Assembly: GCF_024707505.1 (NCBI RefSeq)
Contig: NZ_CP102604.1
Location: 2,914,001-2,978,000, forward strand
Length of the DNA stretch: 64,000 nucleotides
Reading direction: 5' to 3'
Source of the DNA: Pantoea sp. SOD02
Lineage (GTDB): Bacteria > Pseudomonadota > Gammaproteobacteria > Enterobacterales > Enterobacteriaceae
The position numbers were made by a program, and so were the translations under genes. Position 1 is the first letter of the stretch. Every line of letters begins with the position of its first letter. The notes under the pieces are model-generated. The model had not been told where the DNA came from. It made no database searches and saw only the letters and a program-made list of their open reading frames with translations. Below, one piece after another: positions 1 to 9,997 of the stretch.

Positions 1-608
1 TGGTCTTCACCACGAATCACGTGAGTGATGCCCATATCCCAGTCATCCACCACCACACAGAAGTTGTAGGTTGGCGAACCGTCGGTACGACGAATGATCA
101 GGTCATCCAGTTCCTGGTTGCTGAATTCAATCGGGCCACGAATCTGATCGTCAAAGATGACAGAACCTTCCTGCGGGTTGCGGAAGCGCACCACGCACGG
201 CTCATCAGCAGCGTGATGTTCATGGCTGTCGCGGCAGCGGCCGTCATAACGCGGCTTTTCGCCCTTTTCCATCTGCTCTTCACGCAGCGCATCAAGACGT
301 TCTTTACTGCAGTAGCATTTATAGGCCGTGCCCGCTTCCAGCATGTCGTCGATCACCGCGTTGTAGCGATCAAAACGCTTGGTCTGATAATACGGACCTT
401 CATCCCAGTTAAGGCTCAGCCAGTTCATACCATCCATGATGGCTTCAATGGCTTCCGGTGTGGAACGCTCCAGATCGGTATCTTCGATACGCAGAACAAA
501 TTCGCCCTTGTTATGGCGAGCATAAAGCCAGGAGTAAAGAGCAGTACGAGCACCGCCTACGTGCAGATAGCCGGTTGGGCTGGGTGCGAAGCGAGTTTTG
601 ATTTTCAT
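1..608 (-). CDS. gltX: Glutamyl-tRNA synthetase, N-terminal part (cut by window start)
   Basis: Class I aminoacyl-tRNA synthetase that charges tRNA-Glu in the cytoplasm. About 202 codons are visible; the rest lies beyond the left edge. The protein starts [13 protein letters not shown] and continues [10 protein letters not shown], which carries the HIGH-type ATP-binding signature near residues 9-20. The zinc-binding stretch [11 protein letters not shown] followed by CRDSHEH is also readable at about residues 98-128. The ATG at 606-608 is chosen because it gives the family N-terminus exactly; AAGG lies nine bases upstream. It faces away from the tRNA operon, as in E. coli. The 270-base gap between them should hold its promoter. 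Family assignment is secure. Confidence 0.97.
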   Translation of the reverse strand, partial: MKIKTRFAPSPTGYLHVGGARTALYSWLYARHNKGEFVLRIEDTDLERSTPEAIEAIMDGMNWLSLNWDEGPYYQTKRFDRYNAVIDDMLEAGTAYKCYCSKERLDALREEQMEKGEKPRYDGRCRDSHEHHAADEPCVVRFRNPQEGSVIFDDQIRGPIEFSNQELDDLIIRRTDGSPTYNFCVVVDDWDMGITHVIRGED

Positions 609-835
609 TCAGCATTGCCTTAAATGCGCAGGTTTTATTGTCTGGATGACAAAAAAAGGGTTAACGCGAAAAAACAGTGCGCACATTCTAGCAGGTGAGG
701 CTGATTCCTCAATGATTGTCGCGGTGGCATCCCGGTTTGCTGTGCGCTTTTCTGCTAATAAAACCAGCACATTGGCGAAAAGCGCCCCACGATGATTATT
801 TTTAAAGCGAACGCACATTTAAGTTTTAAAAACCG

Positions 836-863
836 TTGACTCACTTTGAAGGATCCCTATAAT
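836..863 (+). promoter_or_regulatory. Strong sigma70 promoter of the tRNA-Val/Lys operon
   Basis: TTGACT (836-841) and a perfect TATAAT (858-863) are separated by 16 bases. A GC-rich discriminator (GCGACTCC) follows directly and the first tRNA begins 18 bases after the -10 box. A near-consensus promoter with a GC-rich discriminator is typical of stable-RNA promoters under stringent control. The rest of 609-835 shows no gene; it should contain the divergent gltX promoter, which I could not place. Confidence 0.85.
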
Positions 864-880
864 GCGACTCCACACAGCGG

Positions 881-956
881 GGGTGATTAGCTCAGTTGGT
901 AGAGCATCTCCCTTACAAGGAGGGGGTCGGCGGTTCGAGCCCGTCATCACCCACCA
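881..956 (+). tRNA. valU: tRNA-Val (anticodon UAC), copy 1
   Basis: A 76-base cloverleaf starts GGGTGATTAGCTCAG and ends in an encoded CCA. The anticodon loop reads CTTACAA, giving anticodon UAC (valine GUA/GUG). The T-arm GGTTCGAGCCC is intact. It is the first of three identical valine tRNAs in one operon, the same arrangement as valU-valX-valY-lysV of E. coli. Confidence 0.97.
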
Positions 957-1005
957 CTCTTTAGAAGGTTTAAAGGTGGCCCGCAGTGAACAAGAGATAA
1001 GATAT

Positions 1006-1081
1006 GGGTGATTAGCTCAGTTGGTAGAGCATCTCCCTTACAAGGAGGGGGTCGGCGGTTCGAGCCCGTCATCACCCACCA
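1006..1081 (+). tRNA. valX: tRNA-Val (anticodon UAC), copy 2
   Basis: Identical in all 76 bases to the first copy, CCA included. It is separated from copy 1 by a 49-base spacer that has no similarity to the next spacer, so only the tRNA bodies are held identical. Confidence 0.97.
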
Positions 1082-1121
1082 TATCTTAGTCAGATGACGC
1101 TCTTGTTAAGCAGTACGAAGT

Positions 1122-1197
1122 GGGTGATTAGCTCAGTTGGTAGAGCATCTCCCTTACAAGGAGGGGGTCGGCGGTTCGAGCCCGTCATCACCCACCA
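1122..1197 (+). tRNA. valY: tRNA-Val (anticodon UAC), copy 3
   Basis: Third identical 76-base valine tRNA with encoded CCA. Only four bases separate it from the lysine tRNA that follows, so the two must be cut from one transcript. Confidence 0.97.
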
Positions 1198-1201
1198 CTT
1201 C

Positions 1202-1277
1202 GGGTCGTTAGCTCAGTTGGTAGAGCAGTTGACTTTTAATCAATTGGTCGCAGGTTCGAATCCTGCACGACCCACCA
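1202..1277 (+). tRNA. lysV: tRNA-Lys (anticodon UUU)
   Basis: A 76-base cloverleaf starts GGGTCGTTAGCTCAG and ends in CCA. The anticodon loop CTTTTAA gives anticodon UUU. It is the last gene of the tRNA operon, followed by a terminator after nine bases. Confidence 0.97.
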
Positions 1278-1285
1278 ATTCAGAG

Positions 1286-1310
1286 AAAAGCGCCTTTTAG
1301 GCGCTTTTTT
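1286..1310 (+). terminator. Rho-independent terminator of the tRNA operon
   Basis: AAAAGCGCC, a four-to-five-base loop and GGCGCTTTTTT form a stable GC stem followed by six T residues, just after lysV. Confidence 0.9.
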
Positions 1311-1439
1311 CGTTTCTACCGTTGGCACTTTAGCGTACCAAATCCCAACAAAACCTTTTCGCAAGCTTAACACTCCCTGCCCTCAAGCCTCCCGCTGCTC
1401 TGACCGATAACGATAATGGTCTATTGCAAGGAGAAAACC

Positions 1440-1769
1440 ATGTCTATATCCAGCGTTAGTAGTGTCAGCACCGCCAGTAGCGGCGGCGGATCGACCTCAG
1501 AAATCGCCAGCCTCAACAAACAGATTCAATCCATCACCAAGCAGCTGAAAGATCTTTCCAGCGACGATACGCTCACCGATGAACAAAAATCGGAACAGGA
1601 GCAGATGCTGCAATCACAGATTCAAATGATTGAGGCGCAAATCGCGCAGATTGAGCAGCAGCAAGCAGAGAAAGCGCAGCAGAAACAGGAAGCTCAGCAA
1701 CCAGCGGCGAACAAAGCCGATGGAATTAACCGTCCAACTGATAGCAATCAGATCAACGTGTACGTTTAA
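1440..1769 (+). CDS. FlxA-like coiled-coil protein
   Basis: A 109-residue protein of unknown function. The first 25 residues are almost all Ser, Val, Thr and Gly. Residues about 28-90 are rich in Gln, Glu, Ala and Lys with heptad spacing, predicting a long coiled coil, and the tail ends NVYV. This layout resembles FlxA-like proteins (Pfam FlxA family), which in E. coli are linked to FliA-controlled flagellar genes; the link here is inference. The ATG at 1440 is preferred over an upstream in-frame ATG at 1416 because AAGGAG (1428-1433) lies seven bases before it. It has no signal peptide or membrane segment. Its stop overlaps the stop of the convergent yfeR by three bases. Confidence 0.75.
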   Translation: MSISSVSSVSTASSGGGSTSEIASLNKQIQSITKQLKDLSSDDTLTDEQKSEQEQMLQSQIQMIEAQIAQIEQQQAEKAQQKQEAQQPAANKADGINRPTDSNQINVYV

Positions 1770-2686
1770 AACGCCGGCTTTAGCATGCGTTGTTGCGTCA
1801 GCAGGGCCGCCTGCTGACGCACTTCCTGCCAGATCGCTTCTGCGGCGGGTGTCAGCGAGCGGTTTTTGCGCTTTATCAGCATCAGGCTGCGATTAATTTC
1901 CGGATAGAGACGTCGCACCGTGAGTTTGCGTCCTGACGGCAACGGCAAGGCCAGTGCAGGCAAAATACTGATACCAATCCCCGCTTCCACCATCGGATAA
2001 AGCGTGGCGGGATGGCCGATTTCCTGCACCACATTCACATTTAACGCCAGTTGTTGCAGCGCGGCATCGACTAACACGCGACTGCCAGAAGCATAATCCT
2101 GCAGCACCATATTGCGTCCGGCCAGCATCGACCACTGCGCCTGTGCAATTTGCGCCAGCTCGTCATCTTCATGACACAGCAGTAAAAAAGGCTCCTGTAG
2201 AATCTCTTCGCTATCGAAATCGGTGTCGTTGAGCGGACCAATCACAATACCAAAATCAACCTCCGCATTGCGTACGCTTTGCAACACCCATTGCTGCACG
2301 CGATCATGCAGGATGACGCGGATATCGGGATAGCGCTGCTGGCTGCTAGCCAGACACTGCGGCATCAGGTGGGCAGAAGGCGTTTGACTGGCGGCAACAC
2401 GCACCGTGCCGCTGCGCTGTTCGCCATAGCTGCGCACATCCAACACGGTGGTGTTGAGATCTTCCAACAGACGATTAAGCCGCGTGGCCAGCTGCTGCCC
2501 CGCTTCGGTCAGCATCACTTCTCGCGTGGTGCGATCCAGCAAGCGTACGCCCATTTCCGCTTCCAGCTCTTTAATGCTGTGGCTTACCGCAGACTGACTC
2601 AAACCAATCGCTTGTCCGGCCAAACTAAAGCTGCCGTGATGCGCCACCGCCACAAAGGTTCGCAACTGGCGTAAGGTGTAATTCAT
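1766..2686 (-). CDS. yfeR: LysR-type transcriptional regulator YfeR
   Basis: A 306-residue LysR-family regulator. The N-terminal winged helix (about residues 1-60) contains [14 protein letters not shown], and the C-terminal two-lobed effector domain follows (about 90-295), with the conserved [15 protein letters not shown] segment. It resembles E. coli YfeR over its length and holds the same place, divergent from yfeH. LysR regulators normally control the divergent gene and themselves; the YfeR effector is not firmly known. A T-N11-A palindrome in the shared promoter region (2702-2720) is a candidate binding site. Confidence 0.9.
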   Translation of the reverse strand: MNYTLRQLRTFVAVAHHGSFSLAGQAIGLSQSAVSHSIKELEAEMGVRLLDRTTREVMLTEAGQQLATRLNRLLEDLNTTVLDVRSYGEQRSGTVRVAASQTPSAHLMPQCLASSQQRYPDIRVILHDRVQQWVLQSVRNAEVDFGIVIGPLNDTDFDSEEILQEPFLLLCHEDDELAQIAQAQWSMLAGRNMVLQDYASGSRVLVDAALQQLALNVNVVQEIGHPATLYPMVEAGIGISILPALALPLPSGRKLTVRRLYPEINRSLMLIKRKNRSLTPAAEAIWQEVRQQAALLTQQRMLKPAF

Positions 2687-2701
2687 CGATATCGCTCATA
2701 G

Positions 2702-2720
2702 ATTGATGCAATAAATCAAT
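2702..2720. promoter_or_regulatory. Candidate YfeR (LysR) operator
   Basis: ATTGAT, seven bases, then ATCAAT is a perfect inverted repeat with the T-N11-A core of LysR-type binding sites. It lies between yfeR and yfeH, 16 bases before the yfeR start codon and 68 bases before yfeH. The assignment to YfeR is inference from position. Confidence 0.6.
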
Positions 2721-2788
2721 TTTATTTCTAAACCCAGCGGGCGCACAATCAGCACCATCAATTTTTTAAATTTAACCGGATTTTAACA

Positions 2789-3790
2789 ATGGGATTTTTA
2801 CGCCTCGATCCGATGATGATTAAACTCATCATCACCGTGCTGCTGGCCAGCTTTATTCCTGCCAAAGGGGTCTTTGTCGACATCTTTGAATATCTGACCA
2901 CCGCCGCCATCGCCCTGCTGTTCTTTATGCATGGCGCCAAACTTTCGCGCGAGAAGATCATCGCCGGAAGCAGCCACTGGCGCTTGCACTTGTGGATTAT
3001 GTGCAGCACCTTTGTGGTATTCCCAATTTTAGGATTGCTGCTGGTGTGGTGGCATCCGGTGAATGTCGGTCCGGAGATTTATACCGGCTTTATCTATCTC
3101 TGCATTCTGCCTGCTACCGTGCAGTCAGCCATCGCCTTTACCTCGATGGCGGGCGGTAATGTTGCCGCAGCGGTATGTGCAGCGTCGGCTTCGAGCCTGC
3201 TTGGCGTATTTATCTCGCCGCTGCTGGTGAATCTGGTAATGAATGTACACAGCGAAATGCCGGGTAATGGGCTGGAGCAGATTGGCAAAATCATGCTGCA
3301 GTTGCTGGTACCGTTTGTAATTGGTCATCTGTCACGCCGCTGGATCGGCGGTTGGGTGGAAAAAAATCGCAGCCTGATTGGTAAAACTGACCAGACATCC
3401 ATTCTGCTGGTGGTTTACTCAGCCTTCAGTGAAGCGGTTGTGAATGGCATTTGGCACCGCGTCGGTTTGGATACGCTGTTATGGATTCTGGCAGGCAGCC
3501 TGCTCATTCTGTTTGTTGCGCTGGCGATTAATCTCGGGGCATCACGCCTGTTTGGCTTTAGCCGTGCCGATGAAATCACCGTGCTGTTCTGTGGCTCGAA
3601 AAAGAGTCTGGCGAACGGTGTGCCGATGGCCAACATCCTATTCCCGGCCGCATCTGTGGGTATTATCGTATTGCCGCTGATGATCTTCCATCAGGTACAG
3701 TTAATGGTGTGCTCTTTCATTGCCCAGCGCTACAAAGCCGGGAATGAAAAACGGCTGGCGCAGCAGCAAGTAGAAGCGCAGAAATCCTAA
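2789..3790 (+). CDS. yfeH: Bile acid:sodium symporter family protein YfeH
   Basis: A 333-residue inner-membrane protein, close to the usual length of E. coli YfeH (about 332). The sequence is almost continuously hydrophobic with about ten predicted membrane helices, and contains the SBF-like features FMHGAKLSRE near residue 47 and FCGSKKSLANGVPMA near 269. Members of this superfamily move organic anions with sodium; the YfeH substrate is unknown. It is divergent from yfeR, which probably regulates it. The ribosome-binding site before the ATG is weak. Confidence 0.88.
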   Translation: MGFLRLDPMMIKLIITVLLASFIPAKGVFVDIFEYLTTAAIALLFFMHGAKLSREKIIAGSSHWRLHLWIMCSTFVVFPILGLLLVWWHPVNVGPEIYTGFIYLCILPATVQSAIAFTSMAGGNVAAAVCAASASSLLGVFISPLLVNLVMNVHSEMPGNGLEQIGKIMLQLLVPFVIGHLSRRWIGGWVEKNRSLIGKTDQTSILLVVYSAFSEAVVNGIWHRVGLDTLLWILAGSLLILFVALAINLGASRLFGFSRADEITVLFCGSKKSLANGVPMANILFPAASVGIIVLPLMIFHQVQLMVCSFIAQRYKAGNEKRLAQQQVEAQKS

Positions 3791-3794
3791 ATAG

Positions 3795-3820
3795 AACGGC
3801 CCGCAAATGCGGGCCGTTTT
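3795..3820. terminator. Bidirectional terminator between yfeH and ypeB
   Basis: AACGGCCCGC, a four-base loop and GCGGGCCGTT form a ten-base perfect stem ending in TTTT on the + strand. It lies between the convergent yfeH and ypeB and probably serves yfeH mainly. Confidence 0.85.
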
Positions 3821-3821
3821 G

Positions 3822-4040
3822 TTACTCACTGCGCTTGAGCGGTTTGATTAAACCTTCGAGACCTTCGATCTTAATCGTCAGCGTCAGCTGCATCAGTTCG
3901 CCTAACTTACCGGCCGGAAATTCATCTTTGCGGGCGAACCACAGCAAATACTCCTCCGGCACATCAATCAGCACTCTGCCCTTGTACTTGCCGAACGGCA
4001 TCACGGTATTGGCGATTTCAACTAGCTGCTGTTTATCCAC
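3822..4040 (-). CDS. ypeB: DUF3820 protein YpeB
   Basis: A 72-residue cytoplasmic protein with the conserved core TVMPFGKYKGR and EEYLLWFARKDEFPAGKLGEL. This core matches E. coli YpeB and the DUF3820 family. Function is unknown; related domains are found in exonuclease-like proteins. Its start lies one base after the ligA stop codon, so it is read as the last gene of the ligA transcript. Confidence 0.9.
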   Translation of the reverse strand: MDKQQLVEIANTVMPFGKYKGRVLIDVPEEYLLWFARKDEFPAGKLGELMQLTLTIKIEGLEGLIKPLKRSE

Positions 4041-4041
4041 G

Positions 4042-6066
<2,025 letters not shown>

Positions 6067-6075
6067 TTATCCGAT

Positions 6076-6100
6076 AAAAAACCCCCGACATGCGGGGGTT
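6076..6100 (-). terminator. Terminator between zipA and ligA
   Basis: Read on the - strand, AACCCCCGC, a short loop and GGGGGTTTTTTATC form a GC-rich hairpin with a run of Ts. It lies 16 bases before the ligA start and 29 bases after the zipA stop, so it should end or reduce zipA read-through into ligA. Confidence 0.8.
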
Positions 6101-6128
6101 GTATTTGTTTTGACTCAGTTAGCGGCGA

Positions 6129-7106
6129 TTAACCAATAACTTCGCGAATACGCGTTTTGTAGGTTTCCAGCTTCTGCGGCGTCATCATACGACGCTCATC
6201 GTCCAGCACCACGCCACCCACATCATCGGCGATACGCTGTGCGGATTGCAGCATCAGCTTAAAGTTTTGGTTCGCATCACCGTACGACGGCACCATCATA
6301 AAGATGGAGATGCCAGGCGTTGAGAAATTGCCCATCTGATCCGGATCGAATGAACCCGGTTTCACCATGTTCGCCAGGCTAAACAGGACCGGACCGCTGC
6401 CTGCTGGACTTAGGTGGCGATGGAAAATGTTCATCTCACCAAACTGGAATCCGGCCTGCAGAATGCCCTGCAACAGCGCTTCACCATTCAGTTCGCCGCC
6501 CGCGTGTGCAGCAACATGCAGCACTAATACGGCTTCTTTTTTACTGCCCGGCGCAGCAGCCGCTGGCTGTGGCGCTTCCGGTTGATGTGCGACTGGCGCT
6601 TCAGGTTCGAATTCTGGCTCTTCTGCCGCCTGGAACTCTGGCGCAGGCTGCGTTGCGGAAAGCGGCTCGTTATCCAGCAGCGGATCGGCCTGAATCGGTT
6701 GTGGGGCAGGCGCTGGCGTTGGCTTCGCCACGGGCGCTTGTGGCGCCACCGGCTTACGCACTTCAGGTTCGTCATCCAGCAACGGATCGCCCAATAACGG
6801 GTCGGCCTGACGTGATGCCGGTTGACGCACAGGTTCAGGCGCACGCGGCGCGCTCGCTGGGCGTGCAGTGAATTCGGGTTCTTCATCCGCATCACGATGA
6901 CGACGTACACGGACTTCGCCGACGCCATCATCTTCTTCGCTCAGCAGATCTTCATCGGCTTCTTCGCGCTGTTTCAGACGTTTGTGCGGGCGATCACGAA
7001 ACACGGAGGAGCGCTCTTTACGGCTGGTCCACAGTCCATGAAGTAGCAGCGCTATTATGGCGATCGCGCCAACAACGATTAATATCAGACGCAAATCCTG
7101 CATCAT
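6129..7106 (-). CDS. zipA: Cell division protein ZipA
   Basis: Membrane anchor for FtsZ and an essential part of the enterobacterial Z ring. The 325-residue protein has a short N-terminal periplasmic/membrane segment (residues 6-27, [20 protein letters not shown]), then a charged region (about 28-95), a Pro/Ala-rich linker (about 95-190) and the FtsZ-binding C-terminal domain (about 195-325, with [11 protein letters not shown] and [11 protein letters not shown]). The start MMQDLRL is chosen because it matches the family N-terminus; an upstream in-frame start at 7145 would add 13 unrelated residues before the membrane anchor. The linker repeats the motif DPLLDxEP. It is divergent from cysZ. 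Confidence 0.97.
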   Translation of the reverse strand: MMQDLRLILIVVGAIAIIALLLHGLWTSRKERSSVFRDRPHKRLKQREEADEDLLSEEDDGVGEVRVRRHRDADEEPEFTARPASAPRAPEPVRQPASRQADPLLGDPLLDDEPEVRKPVAPQAPVAKPTPAPAPQPIQADPLLDNEPLSATQPAPEFQAAEEPEFEPEAPVAHQPEAPQPAAAAPGSKKEAVLVLHVAAHAGGELNGEALLQGILQAGFQFGEMNIFHRHLSPAGSGPVLFSLANMVKPGSFDPDQMGNFSTPGISIFMMVPSYGDANQNFKLMLQSAQRIADDVGGVVLDDERRMMTPQKLETYKTRIREVIG

Positions 7107-7323
7107 TGTATTCTCTGTTGTTCCAATACCTTGCCACCACGGCAAACTTTATCCTCTAACTGTATTTGCCCAGCTAAACAAGTGCAAGTCTGTGCAGTAT
7201 TTTCTGACAAATTAGATAGCTGCCCCACGCTTTTTTGCTGTTTTTTCGCGCAAACCAGGCCTGAAGCCGACAAAAAGCCAGGTTATGATGGTCGCGCCGC
7301 TATATTTAGGAGAAAGGCTCGCT

Positions 7324-8082
7324 ATGCCCGCAGGAAATTCGGTCTCAACTTTTAATGGTGTTCACTACTTCGCTGAAGGATGGAAACTGGTGCGCCTGCC
7401 CGGCATTCGTCGCTATGTCATCATGCCGCTACTGATCAACATCGTGCTGCTTGGCGGTGCTTTTATCTGGCTGTTTCAGCGTTTGGGGCAGTGGATCCCA
7501 GCATTAATGTCACATATCCCCGACTGGTTGCAGTGGCTGAGTTATCTGCTGTGGCCGCTATCGGTGATTTCGATTGTGTTGGTGTTCAGTTACTTCTTTT
7601 CGACGCTGGCGAACCTGATTGCAGCGCCCTTCTGTGGCTTGCTCGCCGAGCAGCTTGAAGGGCGATTGACCGGAACGCCACTGCCAGATAGTGGCTGGAT
7701 GGCCATGGTTAAAGATGTACCGCGCATCATGAAACGAGAGTTACAGAAGCTCGGCTACTATTTGCCGCGTGCGCTTGGTTTGCTGTTGCTGCACTTCATC
7801 CCCGGATTTGGACAAACGGTGGCACCGGTTCTATGGTTTTTATTCAGTGCGTGGATGCTGTCCGTGCAATATTGCGATTACCCCTTTGATAACCACAAAG
7901 TGAGTTTTCAGCAGATGCGTCAGGCGCTGCGCCAGCACAAAAGCGCCAATATGCAGTTTGGTGCGCTGGTTAGCCTGTTCACTATGATCCCGATTATCAA
8001 TCTGGCGATTCTGCCGGTGGCGGTATGCGGTGCAACGGCCATGTGGGTTGATCGTTATCATGCACAACATGCGCGCCGCTAA
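7324..8082 (+). CDS. cysZ: Sulfate transporter CysZ
   Basis: Inner-membrane sulfate uptake protein that supplies assimilatory sulfate reduction and cysteine synthesis. The 252-residue protein has four main hydrophobic segments (about 30-55, 70-95, 148-180, 205-235) and the conserved [10 protein letters not shown] near residue 186. The ATG at 7324 is chosen: AGGAGA (7308-7313) precedes it and the N-terminus then resembles the family, whereas an in-frame ATG at 7285 lacks a ribosome-binding site. It precedes cysK, with which it shares its pathway, but the 140-base gap suggests that cysK has its own promoter. Confidence 0.96.
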   Translation: MPAGNSVSTFNGVHYFAEGWKLVRLPGIRRYVIMPLLINIVLLGGAFIWLFQRLGQWIPALMSHIPDWLQWLSYLLWPLSVISIVLVFSYFFSTLANLIAAPFCGLLAEQLEGRLTGTPLPDSGWMAMVKDVPRIMKRELQKLGYYLPRALGLLLLHFIPGFGQTVAPVLWFLFSAWMLSVQYCDYPFDNHKVSFQQMRQALRQHKSANMQFGALVSLFTMIPIINLAILPVAVCGATAMWVDRYHAQHARR

Positions 8083-8093
8083 AGCTTTAAAAT

Positions 8094-8117
8094 GCCTTAT
8101 GCATTTTTGCGTAAGGC
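8094..8117 (+). other. Hairpin after cysZ
   Basis: GCCTTATGC, a six-base T-rich loop and GCGTAAGGC pair over nine positions with one G-T pair. No T run follows, so it is a weak terminator at best; it may protect the cysZ mRNA 3' end. Confidence 0.4.
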
Positions 8118-8155
8118 TTATGGTTGTGCGCTATATAGATATGCGATTTCTTTCC

Positions 8156-8183
8156 TTCCGCACATCATTAGAAAAGGTATGCT
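8156..8183 (+). promoter_or_regulatory. Candidate cysK promoter
   Basis: TTCCGC (8156-8161), a 16-base spacer and TATGCT (8178-8183) lie about 40 bases upstream of the cysK start. The poor -35 box fits a promoter that needs the activator CysB, as known for E. coli cysK; I could not define the CysB site by eye. Confidence 0.45.
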
Positions 8184-8222
8184 CTGAGGGTTCCCAATAT
8201 TTCATACAGTTAAGGACGAGCT

Positions 8223-9194
8223 ATGAGTAAGATCTATGAAGACAACTCTCTGACAATTGGTCATACGCCGCTGGTTCGACTGAACCGCATCGGTAACGGC
8301 CGCATTCTGGCTAAGGTCGAGTCACGCAACCCGAGCTTCAGCATCAAATGCCGTATCGGTGCCAATATGATTTGGGACGCGGAAAAACGCGGTATTTTGA
8401 AGCCGGGCGTTGAGCTGGTTGAGCCAACCAGCGGTAACACCGGTATTGCGCTGGCTTACGTTGCTGCAGCGCGCGGTTACAAGCTGACGCTGACCATGCC
8501 TGAAACCATGTCAATTGAGCGCCGCAAGCTGCTGAAAGCGTTGGGTGCTAACCTGGTGCTGACCGAAGGTCCAAAAGGCATGAAAGGTGCCATCGCGAAG
8601 GCAGAAGAGATAGTCGCCAGCGATCCGGATAAATATGTGCTGCTGCAGCAGTTCAGCAACCCCGCTAACCCGGAAATCCACGAAAAAACCACCGGCCCAG
8701 AAATCTGGGAAGATACCGATGGAGAAGTTGACGTGTTCATCGCGGGCGTGGGCACCGGCGGCACGCTGACTGGCGTGAGCCGCTACATCAAGAACACCAA
8801 AGGCAAGAAAGAGTTGATTACCGTTGCCGTTGAGCCAACCGATTCACCGGTTATCGCTCAGGCGCTGGCGGGCGAAGAGATCAAACCGGGCCCACATAAA
8901 ATTCAGGGCATTGGTGCCGGCTTCATTCCTGGCAACCTTGACCTGAAATTGATTGACCGCGTAATCGCCATCACCAATGAAGAAGCTATTAGCACCGCAC
9001 GTCAGCTGATGGAAGAAGAAGGCATTCTGGCGGGTATCTCTTCAGGTGCTGCCGTTGCTGCCGCGCTGAAGCTGCAAGAGGATGAAGCCTTCGCTAATAA
9101 GAACATCGTGGTGATTCTACCCTCCTCCGGCGAACGCTATTTAAGTACCGCACTGTTTGCCGATCTCTTCACTGAGAAAGAGCTGCAGCAGTGA
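8223..9194 (+). CDS. cysK: Cysteine synthase A (O-acetylserine sulfhydrylase A)
   Basis: PLP enzyme that makes L-cysteine from O-acetyl-L-serine and sulfide in the cytoplasm; it also binds the serine acetyltransferase CysE in the family. At 323 residues it has the usual length. PLP lysine is K42 in [14 protein letters not shown]; the substrate/phosphate loops [11 protein letters not shown] (about 69-79) and GTGGTLTG (about 177-184) and the C-terminal [12 protein letters not shown] are present. AAGGA lies seven bases before the ATG. A terminator follows, so it is probably transcribed alone. CysB control is expected from the family. Confidence 0.98.
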   Translation: MSKIYEDNSLTIGHTPLVRLNRIGNGRILAKVESRNPSFSIKCRIGANMIWDAEKRGILKPGVELVEPTSGNTGIALAYVAAARGYKLTLTMPETMSIERRKLLKALGANLVLTEGPKGMKGAIAKAEEIVASDPDKYVLLQQFSNPANPEIHEKTTGPEIWEDTDGEVDVFIAGVGTGGTLTGVSRYIKNTKGKKELITVAVEPTDSPVIAQALAGEEIKPGPHKIQGIGAGFIPGNLDLKLIDRVIAITNEEAISTARQLMEEEGILAGISSGAAVAAALKLQEDEAFANKNIVVILPSSGERYLSTALFADLFTEKELQQ

Positions 9195-9216
9195 TGCTCA
9201 AAGTCTGAAACTGACG

Positions 9217-9244
9217 AAAAAAGCACCCGAATGGGTGCTTTTTT
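9217..9244 (+). terminator. Rho-independent terminator of cysK
   Basis: AAAAAAGCACCC, loop GAAT, then GGGTGCTTTTTT form a perfect stem with a T run, 22 bases after the cysK stop. Confidence 0.92.
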
Positions 9245-9359
9245 GTGGTGCAGATCTCACTTTTATCACCAGACAGATTGCTTTCAGTGATGCGGCTCTG
9301 GTATTTAAGCTTCCAATTATTTCGGTGCCTGAAATTAATCTGCCTTTGAAGTGGATCAA

Positions 9360-9406
9360 GCTGAATCGATTTACTGATTTGGCGAAACGGCGAATCACGG
9401 CATAAT
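9360..9406 (+). promoter_or_regulatory. Upstream pts promoter with Cra (FruR) site
   Basis: GCTGAATCGATTTA (9360-9373) fits the Cra/FruR consensus. It is followed by TTGGCG (9379-9384) and CATAAT (9401-9406) 16 bases apart. The same order of elements is known upstream of E. coli ptsH, where Cra and CRP act. The 388-base gap 9195-9582 holds this promoter and, nearer the gene (about 9515-9580), a stretch closely like the second E. coli ptsH promoter and leader (GGCTAGACTTTAG). I saw no open frame worth calling in the gap. Confidence 0.65.
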
Positions 9407-9582
9407 GAGAAGAGTGACGCATTCGTGCAGTTTTTGATCTGTCACTGTTAATGACGTACTCATTCGAGCGCATTTTGTGGTGAGCTTAAAGCCATACCAG
9501 CGCACCTACACAGGCTAAAGTTACGGCTCCAGGCTAGACTTTAGATCCATAACACCAAACCTGATAAAGTTGGGGAAATAGA

Positions 9583-9840
9583 ATGTTCCAGCAAGAAGTT
9601 ACCATTACCGCACCTAACGGCCTTCATACTCGTCCTGCAGCCCAGTTCGTTAAAGAAGCAAAGGCTTTCCAGTCAGAAATCACTGTGACTTCCAATGGCA
9701 AATCTGCCAGCGCGAAAAGCCTGTTCAAACTGCAGACTTTGGGTCTGACGCAAGGTACGGTTGTTACGCTGTCTGCCGAAGGTGAAGACGAGCAGAATGC
9801 GGTTGAGCACCTGGTCAAGCTGATGGCTGAGCTGGAGTAA
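9583..9840 (+). CDS. ptsH: Phosphocarrier protein HPr
   Basis: Carries phosphate from Enzyme I to the sugar-specific Enzymes II of the phosphotransferase system. It has the normal 85 residues. The phosphorylated His15 sits in NGLHTRPA, and the regulatory-site region around Ser46 ([12 protein letters not shown]) is conserved. TTGGGGAA precedes the ATG. It is the first gene of ptsH-ptsI-crr, but the gap to ptsI is 157 bases, much longer than the roughly 44 bases known in E. coli, and contains a hairpin. Confidence 0.98.
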   Translation: MFQQEVTITAPNGLHTRPAAQFVKEAKAFQSEITVTSNGKSASAKSLFKLQTLGLTQGTVVTLSAEGEDEQNAVEHLVKLMAELE

Positions 9841-9898
9841 CCGGCTCAGTTCGCAACTAAACCGACCCCTTTGCCCCATTGAGTGCAAATATCTTGAT

Positions 9899-9917
9899 CG
9901 CGGACAACCTGTCCGCG
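9899..9917 (+). other. Hairpin in the ptsH-ptsI spacer
   Basis: CGCGGAC, loop AACCT, GTCCGCG is a perfect seven-base GC stem without a T run. It may adjust mRNA decay or the ptsH:ptsI ratio; that is inference. No gene is seen in 9841-9997. Confidence 0.5.
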
Positions 9918-9997
9918 TTATTGCATCTTTAGAGTACTGCTCCGCGACAGTGGCGACGCATCGGGTCAATGAGCCATCGTGATTAAAAGGTAGGGTT

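Noticed and set aside
598..818. Short open frames between gltX and the tRNA operon
   Set aside because: They overlap on both strands, lack start signals and lie in a region expected to hold promoters.
881..1277. Genomic island attachment site at the tRNA genes
   Set aside because: All four tRNAs are complete, no integrase or duplicated tRNA 3' end is seen nearby, and flanking genes follow the usual order.
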